From NCBI GenBank assembly GCA_031279155.1, contig JAITJB010000069.1, positions 1 through 14,662 on the forward strand: 14,662 bases of DNA, given 5' to 3'. Shown here piece after piece: positions 6,262 to 13,284 of this stretch. The notes under the pieces were generated by a model, which was not told where the DNA came from, searched no databases, and saw only the letters and a program-made list of their open reading frames with translations. This stretch comes from Deltaproteobacteria bacterium (GTDB lineage: Bacteria; Desulfobacterota; Desulfarculia; Adiutricales; Adiutricaceae). Position numbers and translations under genes: made by a program. Numbering within the stretch: position 1 is the first letter of the stretch; every line of letters begins with the position of its first letter.

Positions 6262-7370
6262 TCAACTACTTATTTTCCGGTAGCGTCAAAAAAGCCATTT
6301 TGGCCCTAACGGTTACGGCCATGGTTCTAGCCTTCTCGCAAAAACCCGCCGCCTGGGCTATAACGGTAACCGACGTTTTCGATCGCCAGGTTGAGGTTCC
6401 CGACAAGGTCGAGCGTGTAATCGCCCTTGGCGGCAGCATGATGTTTTTGACCTACCTTGGGGCGGTGGACATGGCCGTCGGGGTGGAGGAGATAGAAAAG
6501 ACGGTTATATCGAAACCCTACATCATGGTCAATGCCCAGAAAATCAAAGACAAGCCCATCGTCGGCTCTGGCGGCTCAATGAGGCTCTATAACGTCGAGG
6601 AGATAATCTTACTAAAGCCGGACGTCGTGTTTATCCTGGCCACCAACAGAGGCGAGGTCGATGACCTCCAAAGGCAAATAAACAAAAAAGTTATCGGCTT
6701 GAGCATCCAGGGGGAAGACGGCGAGTACGACGAGGCCATTTTTTTAAGATCTATACTTACCATCGGTCAAGCCATGGGCATGGAGGGGCGCGCCCAAAAA
6801 CTGGCCGATTACGTGGCCAACCTTAAAAACGAGCTTTCCTACGACCCTGGGCCTGGCCAAAGGGCCAAGGCCTACGTGGGCGGTCTCTCTAGCCGCGGCA
6901 ACCGCGACCTTATGAGCACCACGGCTAAATCCATGCCCATGGCCCTGGCCAAAATCGACAACCTAATGGCCGGGGCGGCGCCCGGGGCCGCGTTTATATC
7001 CAAGGAACACTTACTGGCCATAAACCCCCCACTGCTCTTTATCGACGCTAACGGCCTGGAACTAATACGCGAGGCTATCTCCAAGGACCCTTTATTCTAC
7101 CAAAGGCTCACGGCACTGGTAGATTCGAACGCCTTCCTGACCCTGCCCCACAATTCGTATCTGTTTAACGTGGAAACGCAGTACGCCAACGCCTTCTACA
7201 TGGCCAAAATGGCTTATCCCGCAGGCTACCCCGACCTAGACCCGGCGGCAAAGGCTGACGAGATATACACCGCCTTCTACGGTCAAAAGCTTTTTGGCCG
7301 TCTGAAGGCAGAATTCGGCGGCTTTGCCCGCCTGAGGCTGAAAGGAACCGAACTTGTCATCGAGAACTGA
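6246..7370 (+). CDS. periplasmic metal-complex binding protein, FecB/BtuF type
   Basis: A 374-residue solute-binding protein of the class III (COG0614) type that delivers iron-siderophore, heme or cobalamin to a FecCD permease. Residues 1-38 are a signal peptide (basic start, hydrophobic core, cleavage after AAWA); there is no lipobox cysteine, so it is a free periplasmic protein. The mature start ITVTDVFDRQVEVPDKVERVIAL is typical, as are NVEEIILLKPDVVFIL at the N-lobe end and the C-terminal YNVETQYANAFYMAKMAYP and DPAAKADEIYTAFYG. It overlaps the methyltransferase gene by 16 bp and has GGAAG before its ATG. A GC-rich hairpin follows its stop. At 374 residues it is longer than BtuF-like proteins and closer to iron-complex binding proteins of anaerobes and archaea. 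Ligand unassigned. Confidence 0.92.
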   Translation: MGKQLVNYLFSGSVKKAILALTVTAMVLAFSQKPAAWAITVTDVFDRQVEVPDKVERVIALGGSMMFLTYLGAVDMAVGVEEIEKTVISKPYIMVNAQKIKDKPIVGSGGSMRLYNVEEIILLKPDVVFILATNRGEVDDLQRQINKKVIGLSIQGEDGEYDEAIFLRSILTIGQAMGMEGRAQKLADYVANLKNELSYDPGPGQRAKAYVGGLSSRGNRDLMSTTAKSMPMALAKIDNLMAGAAPGAAFISKEHLLAINPPLLFIDANGLELIREAISKDPLFYQRLTALVDSNAFLTLPHNSYLFNVETQYANAFYMAKMAYPAGYPDLDPAAKADEIYTAFYGQKLFGRLKAEFGGFARLRLKGTELVIEN

Positions 7371-7377
7371 ACCAAAC

Positions 7378-7421
7378 GCCTTAGGCCGGTGCAGGGCCGG
7401 CCTAAGGCGCCCGGATCCGGG
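7378..7421. repeat. double hairpin between binding-protein and permease genes
   Basis: GCCTTAGGCCGG (7378-7389) and CCGGCCTAAGGC (7397-7408) are perfect 12-bp inverted arms around a 7-nt loop. They are followed directly by the perfect palindrome CCCGGATCCGGG (7410-7421), only 7 nt before the permease ATG. There is no T run, so it is not a simple terminator. Such a stem can protect the upstream message from 3' decay and can hide the downstream ribosome site. Confidence 0.7.
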
Positions 7422-7428
7422 ACTCCCA

Positions 7429-8445
7429 ATGAAAAAAAACAAACGATTCGTCTTCATCGTATCGCTCGTTGGCGCAACGCTCGTTTTAAGCATTTGGTCG
7501 CTGGCCTCAGGCTCAATCGATTGCAGCCCCTTAGAAGTCATAAAGGCCTTGATTCCAGGACGACCGGAGACAGATCTAAGTTACCTGATCGTCCACTTAA
7601 GACTCCCTAGGCTCATAGCCGCCCTGGCCGTGGGCGGGATCCTGGCCCTAAACGGCGCTGTCCTCCAAAACGTCTTGGTAAACCCTTTGGCCTCGTCCTT
7701 CACCTTGGGCATCACTCAAGGGGCGGCCTTCGGCGCCTGCCTGGCCATGATCGTCCTACCGGTAAACGCGGCCTCCCACGTGAGCCTGAGCCTAGTCACC
7801 ATGTGCGCTTTCTGCGGCTCCATCCTAACCTCCCTGGCCGTCATGTCCTTTTCCCTTTTGAGGGGCATGACCCCGCAGGGCCTAATCCTAGCCGGGGTGG
7901 CCATTTCGGCCTTGCTGAGCGCCTGTACCATGTCCTTGCAGTACTTCGCCTCGGACGTACAGGTGGTCTCAACCATGTTTTGGACCTTTGGCGACCTAGG
8001 GCGGGGCGGCTGGCGGGAAAGCACCATAACGATGTCGTTATTTCTGGTCTGGCTAGGGCTGGCTATTTACCTGGCCTGGGATTTCGAGGCGTTAAAATGG
8101 GGCGAGAACCAGGCCCAGGCGCTGGGGATAAACACCAAAAGGTTGCGTTTTTTCTCCCTTTTGCTGACCGCCCTGACCACGGCTGCGGCTACGGCCTTTT
8201 TCGGGGTAATCGGCTTCGTGGGGCTAATCGCCCCTCACATGGTCCGCCTGGCCTTCCCTCGTGCTGGCCACATGTTTCTCCTTCCATGCGCCGCTCTGTT
8301 CGGCGGGACATTTATCATAGCCGCCGATCTACTGGCCCGCACCATGCTTTACCCGTTGGTTTTGCCCATCGGCATCATTTGCGCCTTCGCCGGCGTCCCG
8401 ATGTTCCTGTTTCTCCTCATTAAGTCGGCCATGTCTTATGCTTGA
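7429..8445 (+). CDS. FecCD/BtuC-family ABC permease
   Basis: A 338-residue inner-membrane permease with about nine to ten transmembrane helices, two copies of which would form the channel. Family motifs are present: LRLPRLIAALAVGGILALNG, AVLQNVLVNPLASSFTLGITQGAAFGA, GLILAGVAISAL, WGENQAQALGI, the ATPase-contact loop GVIGFVGLIAPHMVR, and a C-terminal PLVLPIGIICAFAGVPMFLFLL. The start at 7429 gives a normal MKKNKRFVFIV beginning; an upstream frame from 7354 would overlap the binding-protein gene and add a non-membrane tail. No clear ribosome site is seen, and what there is lies next to a GC-rich palindrome, so initiation may depend on that structure. It overlaps the ATPase gene by 8 bp. Confidence 0.94.
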   Translation: MKKNKRFVFIVSLVGATLVLSIWSLASGSIDCSPLEVIKALIPGRPETDLSYLIVHLRLPRLIAALAVGGILALNGAVLQNVLVNPLASSFTLGITQGAAFGACLAMIVLPVNAASHVSLSLVTMCAFCGSILTSLAVMSFSLLRGMTPQGLILAGVAISALLSACTMSLQYFASDVQVVSTMFWTFGDLGRGGWRESTITMSLFLVWLGLAIYLAWDFEALKWGENQAQALGINTKRLRFFSLLLTALTTAAATAFFGVIGFVGLIAPHMVRLAFPRAGHMFLLPCAALFGGTFIIAADLLARTMLYPLVLPIGIICAFAGVPMFLFLLIKSAMSYA

Positions 8446-9184
8446 GATTAAAGACCTCGACGTCTGGCTGGCCAAAAAACCCGTCCTGGAGTCGGTCTCC
8501 TTCAGGGCTGCTCCAGGACGGATCTCTGCGGTGATCGGCCCCAACGGCGCCGGCAAAAGCACCCTCTTTAAAGCCATCATGAACCTGGTCAAAGTCAAAC
8601 ACGGCCAGATTCTTTGGCATAACAGCGACTTGACGGATTTTTCCCGAAAGAACCTGGCCAAGACCGTAGCCTACCTTCCCCAAAATTCCCACGCCGTCCC
8701 TTCCACGGTATACGACAGCGTGCTTTTGGGTAGAAAACCCCACCTAAGTTTCAGGCCCGGGCCAGCCGATCGGCAGATGGTGGACGAAATTATCGTGGAT
8801 CTCAATCTCAAGGATCTTAAAGAATCATGCGTGACCAAAATAAGCGGCGGCGAGTTCCAAAAGTCCCTAATAGCTAGGTTATTGGTCCAAAACGTCCCGG
8901 TAATGCTCCTCGACGAACCCATAAACCACCTGGACGTCAAAAACCAGCTGGAGATCATGGACCTGGTCCAGGCCTTGACCATTGACCGGAAACTGGTCAG
9001 CGTAATCGTGCTCCACGACCTAAACTTCGCCATGGGGTACGCCGACGAGCTATTGTTATTGAAAAACGGGAAAATCGTCTTCAACGGCCCGCCCGCGAGT
9101 CTTTCGGTCGAAAAACTCAAAATGGCCTATCAGGTGGACCTAAAAATAGTTTCGATTGACGGCAAATTAAAGGTTATTTTTTAA
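8438..9184 (+). CDS. FecE/BtuD-family ABC ATPase
   Basis: A 248-residue cytoplasmic ATPase that powers the permease. All motifs are intact: Walker A GPNGAGKST (34-42), Q-loop YLPQN with Gln82, signature ISGGEFQKSLIARLL (135-149), Walker B VMLLDEP (155-161) with Glu160, D-loop HLD (164-166) and the switch histidine in VLHDLNFA (His193). Length is normal for single-domain importers of this class. It is the last gene of the operon, translationally coupled to the permease by an 8-bp overlap. No terminator follows directly; the nearest is the hairpin at 9367-9406, about 180 bp downstream. Confidence 0.95.
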   Translation: MLEIKDLDVWLAKKPVLESVSFRAAPGRISAVIGPNGAGKSTLFKAIMNLVKVKHGQILWHNSDLTDFSRKNLAKTVAYLPQNSHAVPSTVYDSVLLGRKPHLSFRPGPADRQMVDEIIVDLNLKDLKESCVTKISGGEFQKSLIARLLVQNVPVMLLDEPINHLDVKNQLEIMDLVQALTIDRKLVSVIVLHDLNFAMGYADELLLLKNGKIVFNGPPASLSVEKLKMAYQVDLKIVSIDGKLKVIF

Positions 9185-9366
9185 TGATATTTATTAAAGC
9201 GTGATAACATATAATTTTTGAGGTATTTGTTTTTTCGCGTACTGATTATTTTATTCTTAGCGGCCTTAGTATCATGTTGGATTATCATTCGGGGTGGAGA
9301 CCGGGCTTAACTAAAACGACGACCAAGCCGCCGTCCACTAATCGATAAACCACTACCAGACCATAC

Positions 9367-9406
9367 AGTCCGAAAGTCCCTTAAAATCAAGGCTTTCGGA
9401 CTTTTC
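9367..9406 (+). terminator. hairpin terminator, copy 2 of a distant repeat
   Basis: AGTCCGAAAG (9367-9376) pairs perfectly with CTTTCGGACT (9393-9402), with an inner CCTT/AAGG stem (9379-9382 with 9389-9392) and a TTTTC tail. It probably ends the uptake operon. It is nearly identical to the hairpin at 543-589. The remaining sequence 9185-9366 shows no gene. Confidence 0.75.
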
Positions 9407-9434
9407 TTTGTCGAAAACAATCGAGTTAAATCCG

Positions 9435-9463
9435 TTGACAACCTAAATTTTAGATGGTAAATT
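9435..9463 (+). promoter_or_regulatory. promoter of the AbiEii-like gene
   Basis: TTGACA (9435-9440), a 17-nt spacer and TAAATT (9458-9463) lie about 70 bp before the next gene. The spacer contains a small dyad CTAAA-T-TTTAG (9443-9453), which could be an operator. Confidence 0.6.
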
Positions 9464-9532
9464 TTTTAGTGTATCGAGTTTTTACCCAAAAACGGTGATA
9501 CCGTAAGCCATTGACAGATATAATCATTAAAG

Positions 9533-10597
9533 ATGAAAAAAATGGCGCCTGATTTTTATCAACATATACTTCCAAAGGCTCAGCAGATTATTTGGCCATA
9601 TTTAGAGCAAGTCCCCTCCGATTTTGTTCTTTACGGCGGCACGGCCGTAGCTTTACGTTTTGGCCACAGAACATCTGTTGATTTTGATTTTTTCAGTAAT
9701 ACATATCCCGTAGACAAACTAATGAAATTGGTTCTTAACTTTAAATTCGGAACTAGCGAGCTAGAATCAGCGGCTAAACGTCGTAATACAAATCATCTAG
9801 ATTTAATAATATATGTAAATGATTTAAAAATTGAAAATGAAATTGATAAATCAGTAAAATTAACCTTTTTAACCGATAAAGCACTAGTTCCAGGTTGTTT
9901 AGAGGAACCAGACATACATCCAGACAACAACATAAAAATCGCTTCGCCCATTGATTTATTCAGCCATAAAATTTGGGCTTCGGCTCAGCGAAATAAAATT
10001 GAAGATTTTATTGATATAATTGAATTTTTAAAGCAGGGTTATGGCCTTGAGGAGGCTTTTGTCGGCTGCTTGGCTTTCGCTAACAAATCAAAAGTTTCTT
10101 GGAACATTAATTTACAAAATTTACTAAATAATTATCAAAGCAACACGATTAAACAACTATTTTCAGATGAAGAAGATTGGAAACTTTTAAGTGAGGCGGC
10201 TAAAAAAGTAGATCTAAAAAAAGTTTTTAAGTCAAAAATATTTGTTTTCGATCAGTTATATGATATAAAAAATGAGCCACCTAGTGAAGATAAATTTCAA
10301 TATAATAAAAAAAATGGCCTAAGCTTTGAAGAATTTGCCCTATCTCTAGTATGGACGCGAGGCTCTGATATTCCTAAAGATAAATATAAATTCTTAGCCT
10401 TTGTAATGGCTCAATGGCCGACTTATTATTATGAATTAGTGGAATATTATGGCATTACAGATGATGATTTTATAATAGCATTGTCAAAAGCCGAACCCGG
10501 TGTTTTTCGTTATGAAATATCCTGGAAATTATGGCATCAAAAGTTTAAAATTTCGCCTATACCACCTTTTCCTGTAAAATACGCCTATATCAATTAA
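9533..10597 (+). CDS. AbiEii/AbiGii-like nucleotidyltransferase with C-terminal extension
   Basis: A 354-residue protein. Residues 30-55 carry the nucleotidyltransferase core FVLYGGTAVALRFGHRTSVDFDFF, with the GG pair (35-36) and the catalytic-type DFD (50-52); a later PIDLFSHKIWASAQRNKIEDFIDI matches the helical part of the AbiEii/AbiGii toxin family, whose members act in abortive infection or toxin-antitoxin pairs. Usual members are about 200-300 residues. Here roughly residues 250-354 (from KFQYNKKNGLSFEEFALSLVW onward) form an extension I do not recognise. No AbiEi-like antitoxin gene is visible upstream or downstream. The gene is strongly AT-rich compared with the operon to its left, which suggests transfer. 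The ATG at 9533 or the one three codons later may be used; neither has a strong ribosome site. Activity is not proven by sequence. Confidence 0.82.
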   Translation: MKKMAPDFYQHILPKAQQIIWPYLEQVPSDFVLYGGTAVALRFGHRTSVDFDFFSNTYPVDKLMKLVLNFKFGTSELESAAKRRNTNHLDLIIYVNDLKIENEIDKSVKLTFLTDKALVPGCLEEPDIHPDNNIKIASPIDLFSHKIWASAQRNKIEDFIDIIEFLKQGYGLEEAFVGCLAFANKSKVSWNINLQNLLNNYQSNTIKQLFSDEEDWKLLSEAAKKVDLKKVFKSKIFVFDQLYDIKNEPPSEDKFQYNKKNGLSFEEFALSLVWTRGSDIPKDKYKFLAFVMAQWPTYYYELVEYYGITDDDFIIALSKAEPGVFRYEISWKLWHQKFKISPIPPFPVKYAYIN

Positions 10598-10660
10598 CAT
10601 ATCAATATCGCTTTAGTCATGGCTTCATTTAGAGCGTAAAAACTAGATAAGGAGACCATC

Positions 10661-10768
10661 TTGGACCTCAGTTCCGATGGAAACCTTGCCGCCGTTTTCC
10701 AAAAAAAAGCCTCGCCTCCGACTAAGGTTTGGCTAACCCGCTCTCAACCAACCATAACCTACCCATAA
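10661..10768 (+). CDS. possible 35-residue ORF with TTG start
   Basis: AAGGAG lies 6 nt before a TTG at 10661, and the frame stays open for 35 codons to a TAA at 10766-10768, 12 nt before the next gene. The product begins MDLSSDGNLAAVFQKKASPP and ends TITYP. I recognise no family. The ribosome site is the best in this stretch, which is the main argument; the TTG start and short length make it doubtful. It could be a leader for the following gene. Confidence 0.25.
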   Translation: MDLSSDGNLAAVFQKKASPPTKVWLTRSQPTITYP

Positions 10769-10780
10769 AGGCAGACAGTC

Positions 10781-11011
10781 GTGATTAACCGTAAAGATAT
10801 TCAAATAAGATATCGAAATGGCTTGCGCCAATGCCGACGTTGGCATCGAAGCGAGATAACCAGGCGTGACATCGGAAAGGCGGGCGCCACCAGGGTCCCT
10901 TGTTCTTGCTTTTTGTGCGGTAATCCCCGCCGTAAATTTAAAGGGGCCAAAGCTCTGACCATTCAAGAACGTAAGGCCGCTTTGAGGGATAAATATGACG
11001 CCCTAGACTGA
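10781..11011 (+). CDS. small CSCxxCGNPRR protein
   Basis: A 76-residue basic protein with the motif CSCFLCGNPRRKF (Cys41, Cys43, Cys46) followed by LTIQERKAAL. This C-x-C-x2-C-GNPR block with a TIQE segment is shared by a widespread set of small hypothetical proteins, often found among accessory or phage-related genes; the cysteines suggest zinc binding. Function is unknown. The start is a GTG at 10781 with AAAGG about 8 nt upstream. It stands between the AbiEii-like gene and a phage regulator, in line with an accessory region. The family recognition rests on the motif only. Confidence 0.7.
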   Translation: MINRKDIQIRYRNGLRQCRRWHRSEITRRDIGKAGATRVPCSCFLCGNPRRKFKGAKALTIQERKAALRDKYDALD

Positions 11012-11188
11012 TGCGGGCTAATTCAATAATGAAATCTGATCGCTTTCGGGCAAATAAAACTTGGGCCTAAAGCGGCAGCCCCTGCTCTTACTTGTTTTTC
11101 GGGATAAGGCTTCGATTCTTTTTTTGCGAGCGCCGTAAGATGATGCCAGAACTACGCCGCTCTACCTGATTTACCTAACTCTCGCAGC

Positions 11189-11383
11189 TTATAGGCTCTG
11201 AATCCTTTTTTTCTTCCATTTATCGATCCATTCCTGGATTTCATTTTTTGACCAACGTTTATTGTAATAATTAAAACTTATAGCCTTTGGGAATTCCCCA
11301 CGGCCCATATATCTGTAGATCGTGGATTTGCTCAAGCTAGTTATACTGCAAACGTCTGAAAATCTAAGAAGCATGTCATCCAT
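11189..11383 (-). CDS. AlpA-family phage regulatory protein
   Basis: A 64-residue helix-turn-helix protein on the minus strand. MLLRFSDVCSITSLSKSTIY and RYMGRGEFPKAI, then RWSKNEIQEWIDKW, follow the AlpA/MerR-like excisionase pattern: a first-helix reading motif, the STIYR recognition helix, G.FP, and a W....I..W end. AlpA proteins activate or excise prophages and islands. The ATG at 11383 has GGAAG about 9 nt upstream; a second ATG three codons later is possible. No integrase is visible in the window, so it is an orphan here, probably a survivor of a decayed island, or its integrase lies outside the window. Confidence 0.85.
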   Translation of the reverse strand: MDDMLLRFSDVCSITSLSKSTIYRYMGRGEFPKAISFNYYNKRWSKNEIQEWIDKWKKKRIQSL

Positions 11384-11721
11384 TGTCTTAAACTTCCTTA
11401 TCTTAAGAAAAACGCCCTACTAGGCTGTAGATTCTTAGCCAAAAAGTAGCTCATTTTTCAGCATTTCCTTAAAATCCTAAAAAATTAGACTGCACCATAA
11501 TTGGACATAATAGACCAAGGGTCTAGATTGTTATGACGACAATAAAGACCAGTTGCTATTCCATAGACTGGCATTCTCAGCGTCATAGAAACTACCTCCA
11601 GGCGCCTATCAGCATATCATTATGCTAAAACTTAAAGATGAATTTTCATCAATTTTATCGTACCATATTTCGTCGGTCATATTCAAATCGAGGCTGCTAC
11701 TTTACTTGAAAATAATCGCTT
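11384..11721. other. intergenic region with small dyads
   Basis: No gene is seen on either strand. It holds several dyads: TAGACC-AAG-GGTCTA (11511-11525) set inside CATAA/TTATG flanks (11506-11535), CCAGT/ACTGG (11549-11571), and AGCATA-TCAT-TATGCT (11611-11626). Being upstream of AlpA on one strand and of the repeat protein on the other, it is a divergent control region, and the first dyad is a reasonable AlpA-side operator. Confidence 0.4.
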
Positions 11722-11751
11722 TTGACTTTGCTATCATGGATTAGCCATAAT
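11722..11751 (+). promoter_or_regulatory. promoter before the helical-repeat membrane protein
   Basis: TTGACT (11722-11727) and CATAAT (11746-11751) with an 18-nt spacer. A frame open from the TTG at 11722 would begin inside this promoter, so a start further down (11788 or 11836) is preferred. Confidence 0.5.
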
Positions 11752-11787
11752 AAGGCGTCTCCACTTAAGCCAGAGAGGCTTTATGGG

Positions 11788-13083
11788 ATGCGACTAGAGT
11801 TGGCTAGTTTATTATTAGCTAAGGGGGGGCGCCAAATGCTTAAAAGGAAGATGTACCGATTAGATAAGCCTGACAAACTTTTTTCTTTTATCATCTTGAC
11901 AGTTCTAAGTTTGATCGCGGGCCTCGCGTCCATGTGGGGAGCAAAATATTTATCTGTCTTAATCGGAAATGCTCTCTTAAAAAACATCCTGCTTTTTTTA
12001 GCTTGGGCTAGTAGTTCAATATTACTGACTTTCTTTTTGATTTTTGCAGCCGTTGTCTCTGTAACCCTCTATTGCCTGATACGTTATCCGCTCTGGTTGA
12101 GCCAAAACGTAAGCTTGGCGGTTTGGGCAGTAGGGAGGATAAAAAACCAGGAAAAACTTCTGGAGATCGCTCTAAATCACTTCGCCCGGCTAGAAGCACG
12201 GATGGAAGCTATAAAAAAGCTTAGCCATCAGCCGCTACTTGTTTCTCTCGCCCAAGCCGCAAGTCTCAGTAGCGATCTTATTTTACTGGCCGCCGAACAA
12301 TTAACCGACCAAAACGATCTGGCCGAAATCGCAAAAAGTGCGCAATTAAAAGACGCTCGCAACTACGCTTTAGAAAAAATTGACGATAGAAAAATACTTG
12401 AAAAAGTTTTTCATAAGGCTTCAGATATTGACATCAAAATACGCGCCGCCAATAAAATGGACAACCAAACTATAGCCTCCTCCAGGCTCTTAGAACTAGC
12501 CCGCAGCCGCAGTTGTTGTCCTTTCGACCGCTTGAAAATAGGTAAGTTCCTTAAAAATAACCTTCTAATAAAAAGAGCTTGCTTAGAGCTAGCCATTAAT
12601 AACCCAGAAATTGATGATGCCGAGTTACCCGAAATTTTGGCTGCTTTAAAAAGCTTAAACGATCAAAAGGCGCTCTTGGTCATCGCTACACGCAGCCAAA
12701 ACCCGGCCATATGGATCGCTACCATTAAACTTTTAGATGGAGATTTTCTTTTAAAAATTGCGAGTAACGGGGTTGGTTACCAAAAATACTCACACGCCAA
12801 AGTGGATCCGACTATTATTGAAGCTAAGCCGTTTCTCGGTAAAAAGCGATTGGCTTGCCAACTACTTGGGCATGTTTGGCTGCCTGTTAACTTTGGCGAT
12901 GATAAAAAAATATGCGACCGTTGTGGCCATCAAGAGTGTAACCATTCTTGGGTAACAAAAGGGGGATGCGGAAGCTCTGAGTGCCCTCGCGGGGGCGTAG
13001 AAGATTGGGTTATGTGTGGAGGCTCTTATTGCCCCGGGGAATCGCCGTATACCCTCTGCGAAAAGTGTGGCCTTCTACAATAA
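11788..13083 (+). CDS. membrane protein with helical repeats and Cys-rich tail
   Basis: A 431-residue protein of no family I can name as a whole. Near the start (about 30-100) are strongly hydrophobic stretches, LFSFIILTVLSLIAGLASMW and LLKNILLFLAWASSSILLTF with its continuation, giving two or three membrane helices. Residues about 120-330 form short alpha-helical repeats of the HEAT-like kind, with recurring L.xIAxxxxxxxxRxxAxxKLxDQ units such as EAIKKLSHQPLLVSLAQAAS, LTDQNDLAEIAKSA and IDDRKILEKVFHKA. The last 75 residues hold ten cysteines (357, 376, 379, 384, 394, 399, 410, 415, 424, 427), starting CQLLGHVW and including CDRCGHQEC and CEKCG, which suggests zinc sites; CxLLGHxW...CxRCG resembles the DUF1660 type seen in prophages. 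The 11788 ATG has GAGAGG upstream; 11836, after AAGGGGGGG, is an equally good start. Function unknown. Confidence 0.8.
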   Translation: MRLELASLLLAKGGRQMLKRKMYRLDKPDKLFSFIILTVLSLIAGLASMWGAKYLSVLIGNALLKNILLFLAWASSSILLTFFLIFAAVVSVTLYCLIRYPLWLSQNVSLAVWAVGRIKNQEKLLEIALNHFARLEARMEAIKKLSHQPLLVSLAQAASLSSDLILLAAEQLTDQNDLAEIAKSAQLKDARNYALEKIDDRKILEKVFHKASDIDIKIRAANKMDNQTIASSRLLELARSRSCCPFDRLKIGKFLKNNLLIKRACLELAINNPEIDDAELPEILAALKSLNDQKALLVIATRSQNPAIWIATIKLLDGDFLLKIASNGVGYQKYSHAKVDPTIIEAKPFLGKKRLACQLLGHVWLPVNFGDDKKICDRCGHQECNHSWVTKGGCGSSECPRGGVEDWVMCGGSYCPGESPYTLCEKCGLLQ

Positions 13084-13149
13084 CGCTCGTAGGAGAGGCT
13101 AAGGTTAGATCGTAAAAACAGCGCCCTATAAGGATAGACGCTCACTCCC

Positions 13150-13284
13150 GATTTAGAGATTCTCCGCGCCTTCAGGTTTTCCTGAAAATTGGGGGAGATA
13201 GCGCCTAACGATTTAGAAATCATCCGCCATCAGGCTTTTATAAAATTCGGGTAGACACTATCTTCCGAATTAGAAATCATCCGC
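13150..13284. repeat. three degenerate tandem repeats, period 57-60 bp
   Basis: GATTTAGAGATTCTCCGC (13150), GATTTAGAAATCATCCGC (13210) and GAATTAGAAATCATCCGC (13267) mark three units with periods of 60 and 57 bp. Both periods are multiples of three. On the minus strand the units read as related peptides, ISNSEDSVYPNFIKA, ISKSLGAISPNFQENLKA and ISKSGVSVYPYRA, broken by one TGA. This could be the relic of a short repeat protein or simple tandem duplication. Confidence 0.6.

Noticed and set aside
7354..7428. Upstream start of the permease inside the binding-protein gene
   Set aside because: It would translate the GC-rich hairpin and add 25 Arg/Pro-rich residues not seen in FecCD proteins.
13150..13284. 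CRISPR array
   Set aside because: Only three degenerate units; the whole 57-60 bp unit is related, not short identical repeats with unique spacers, and there are no cas genes.
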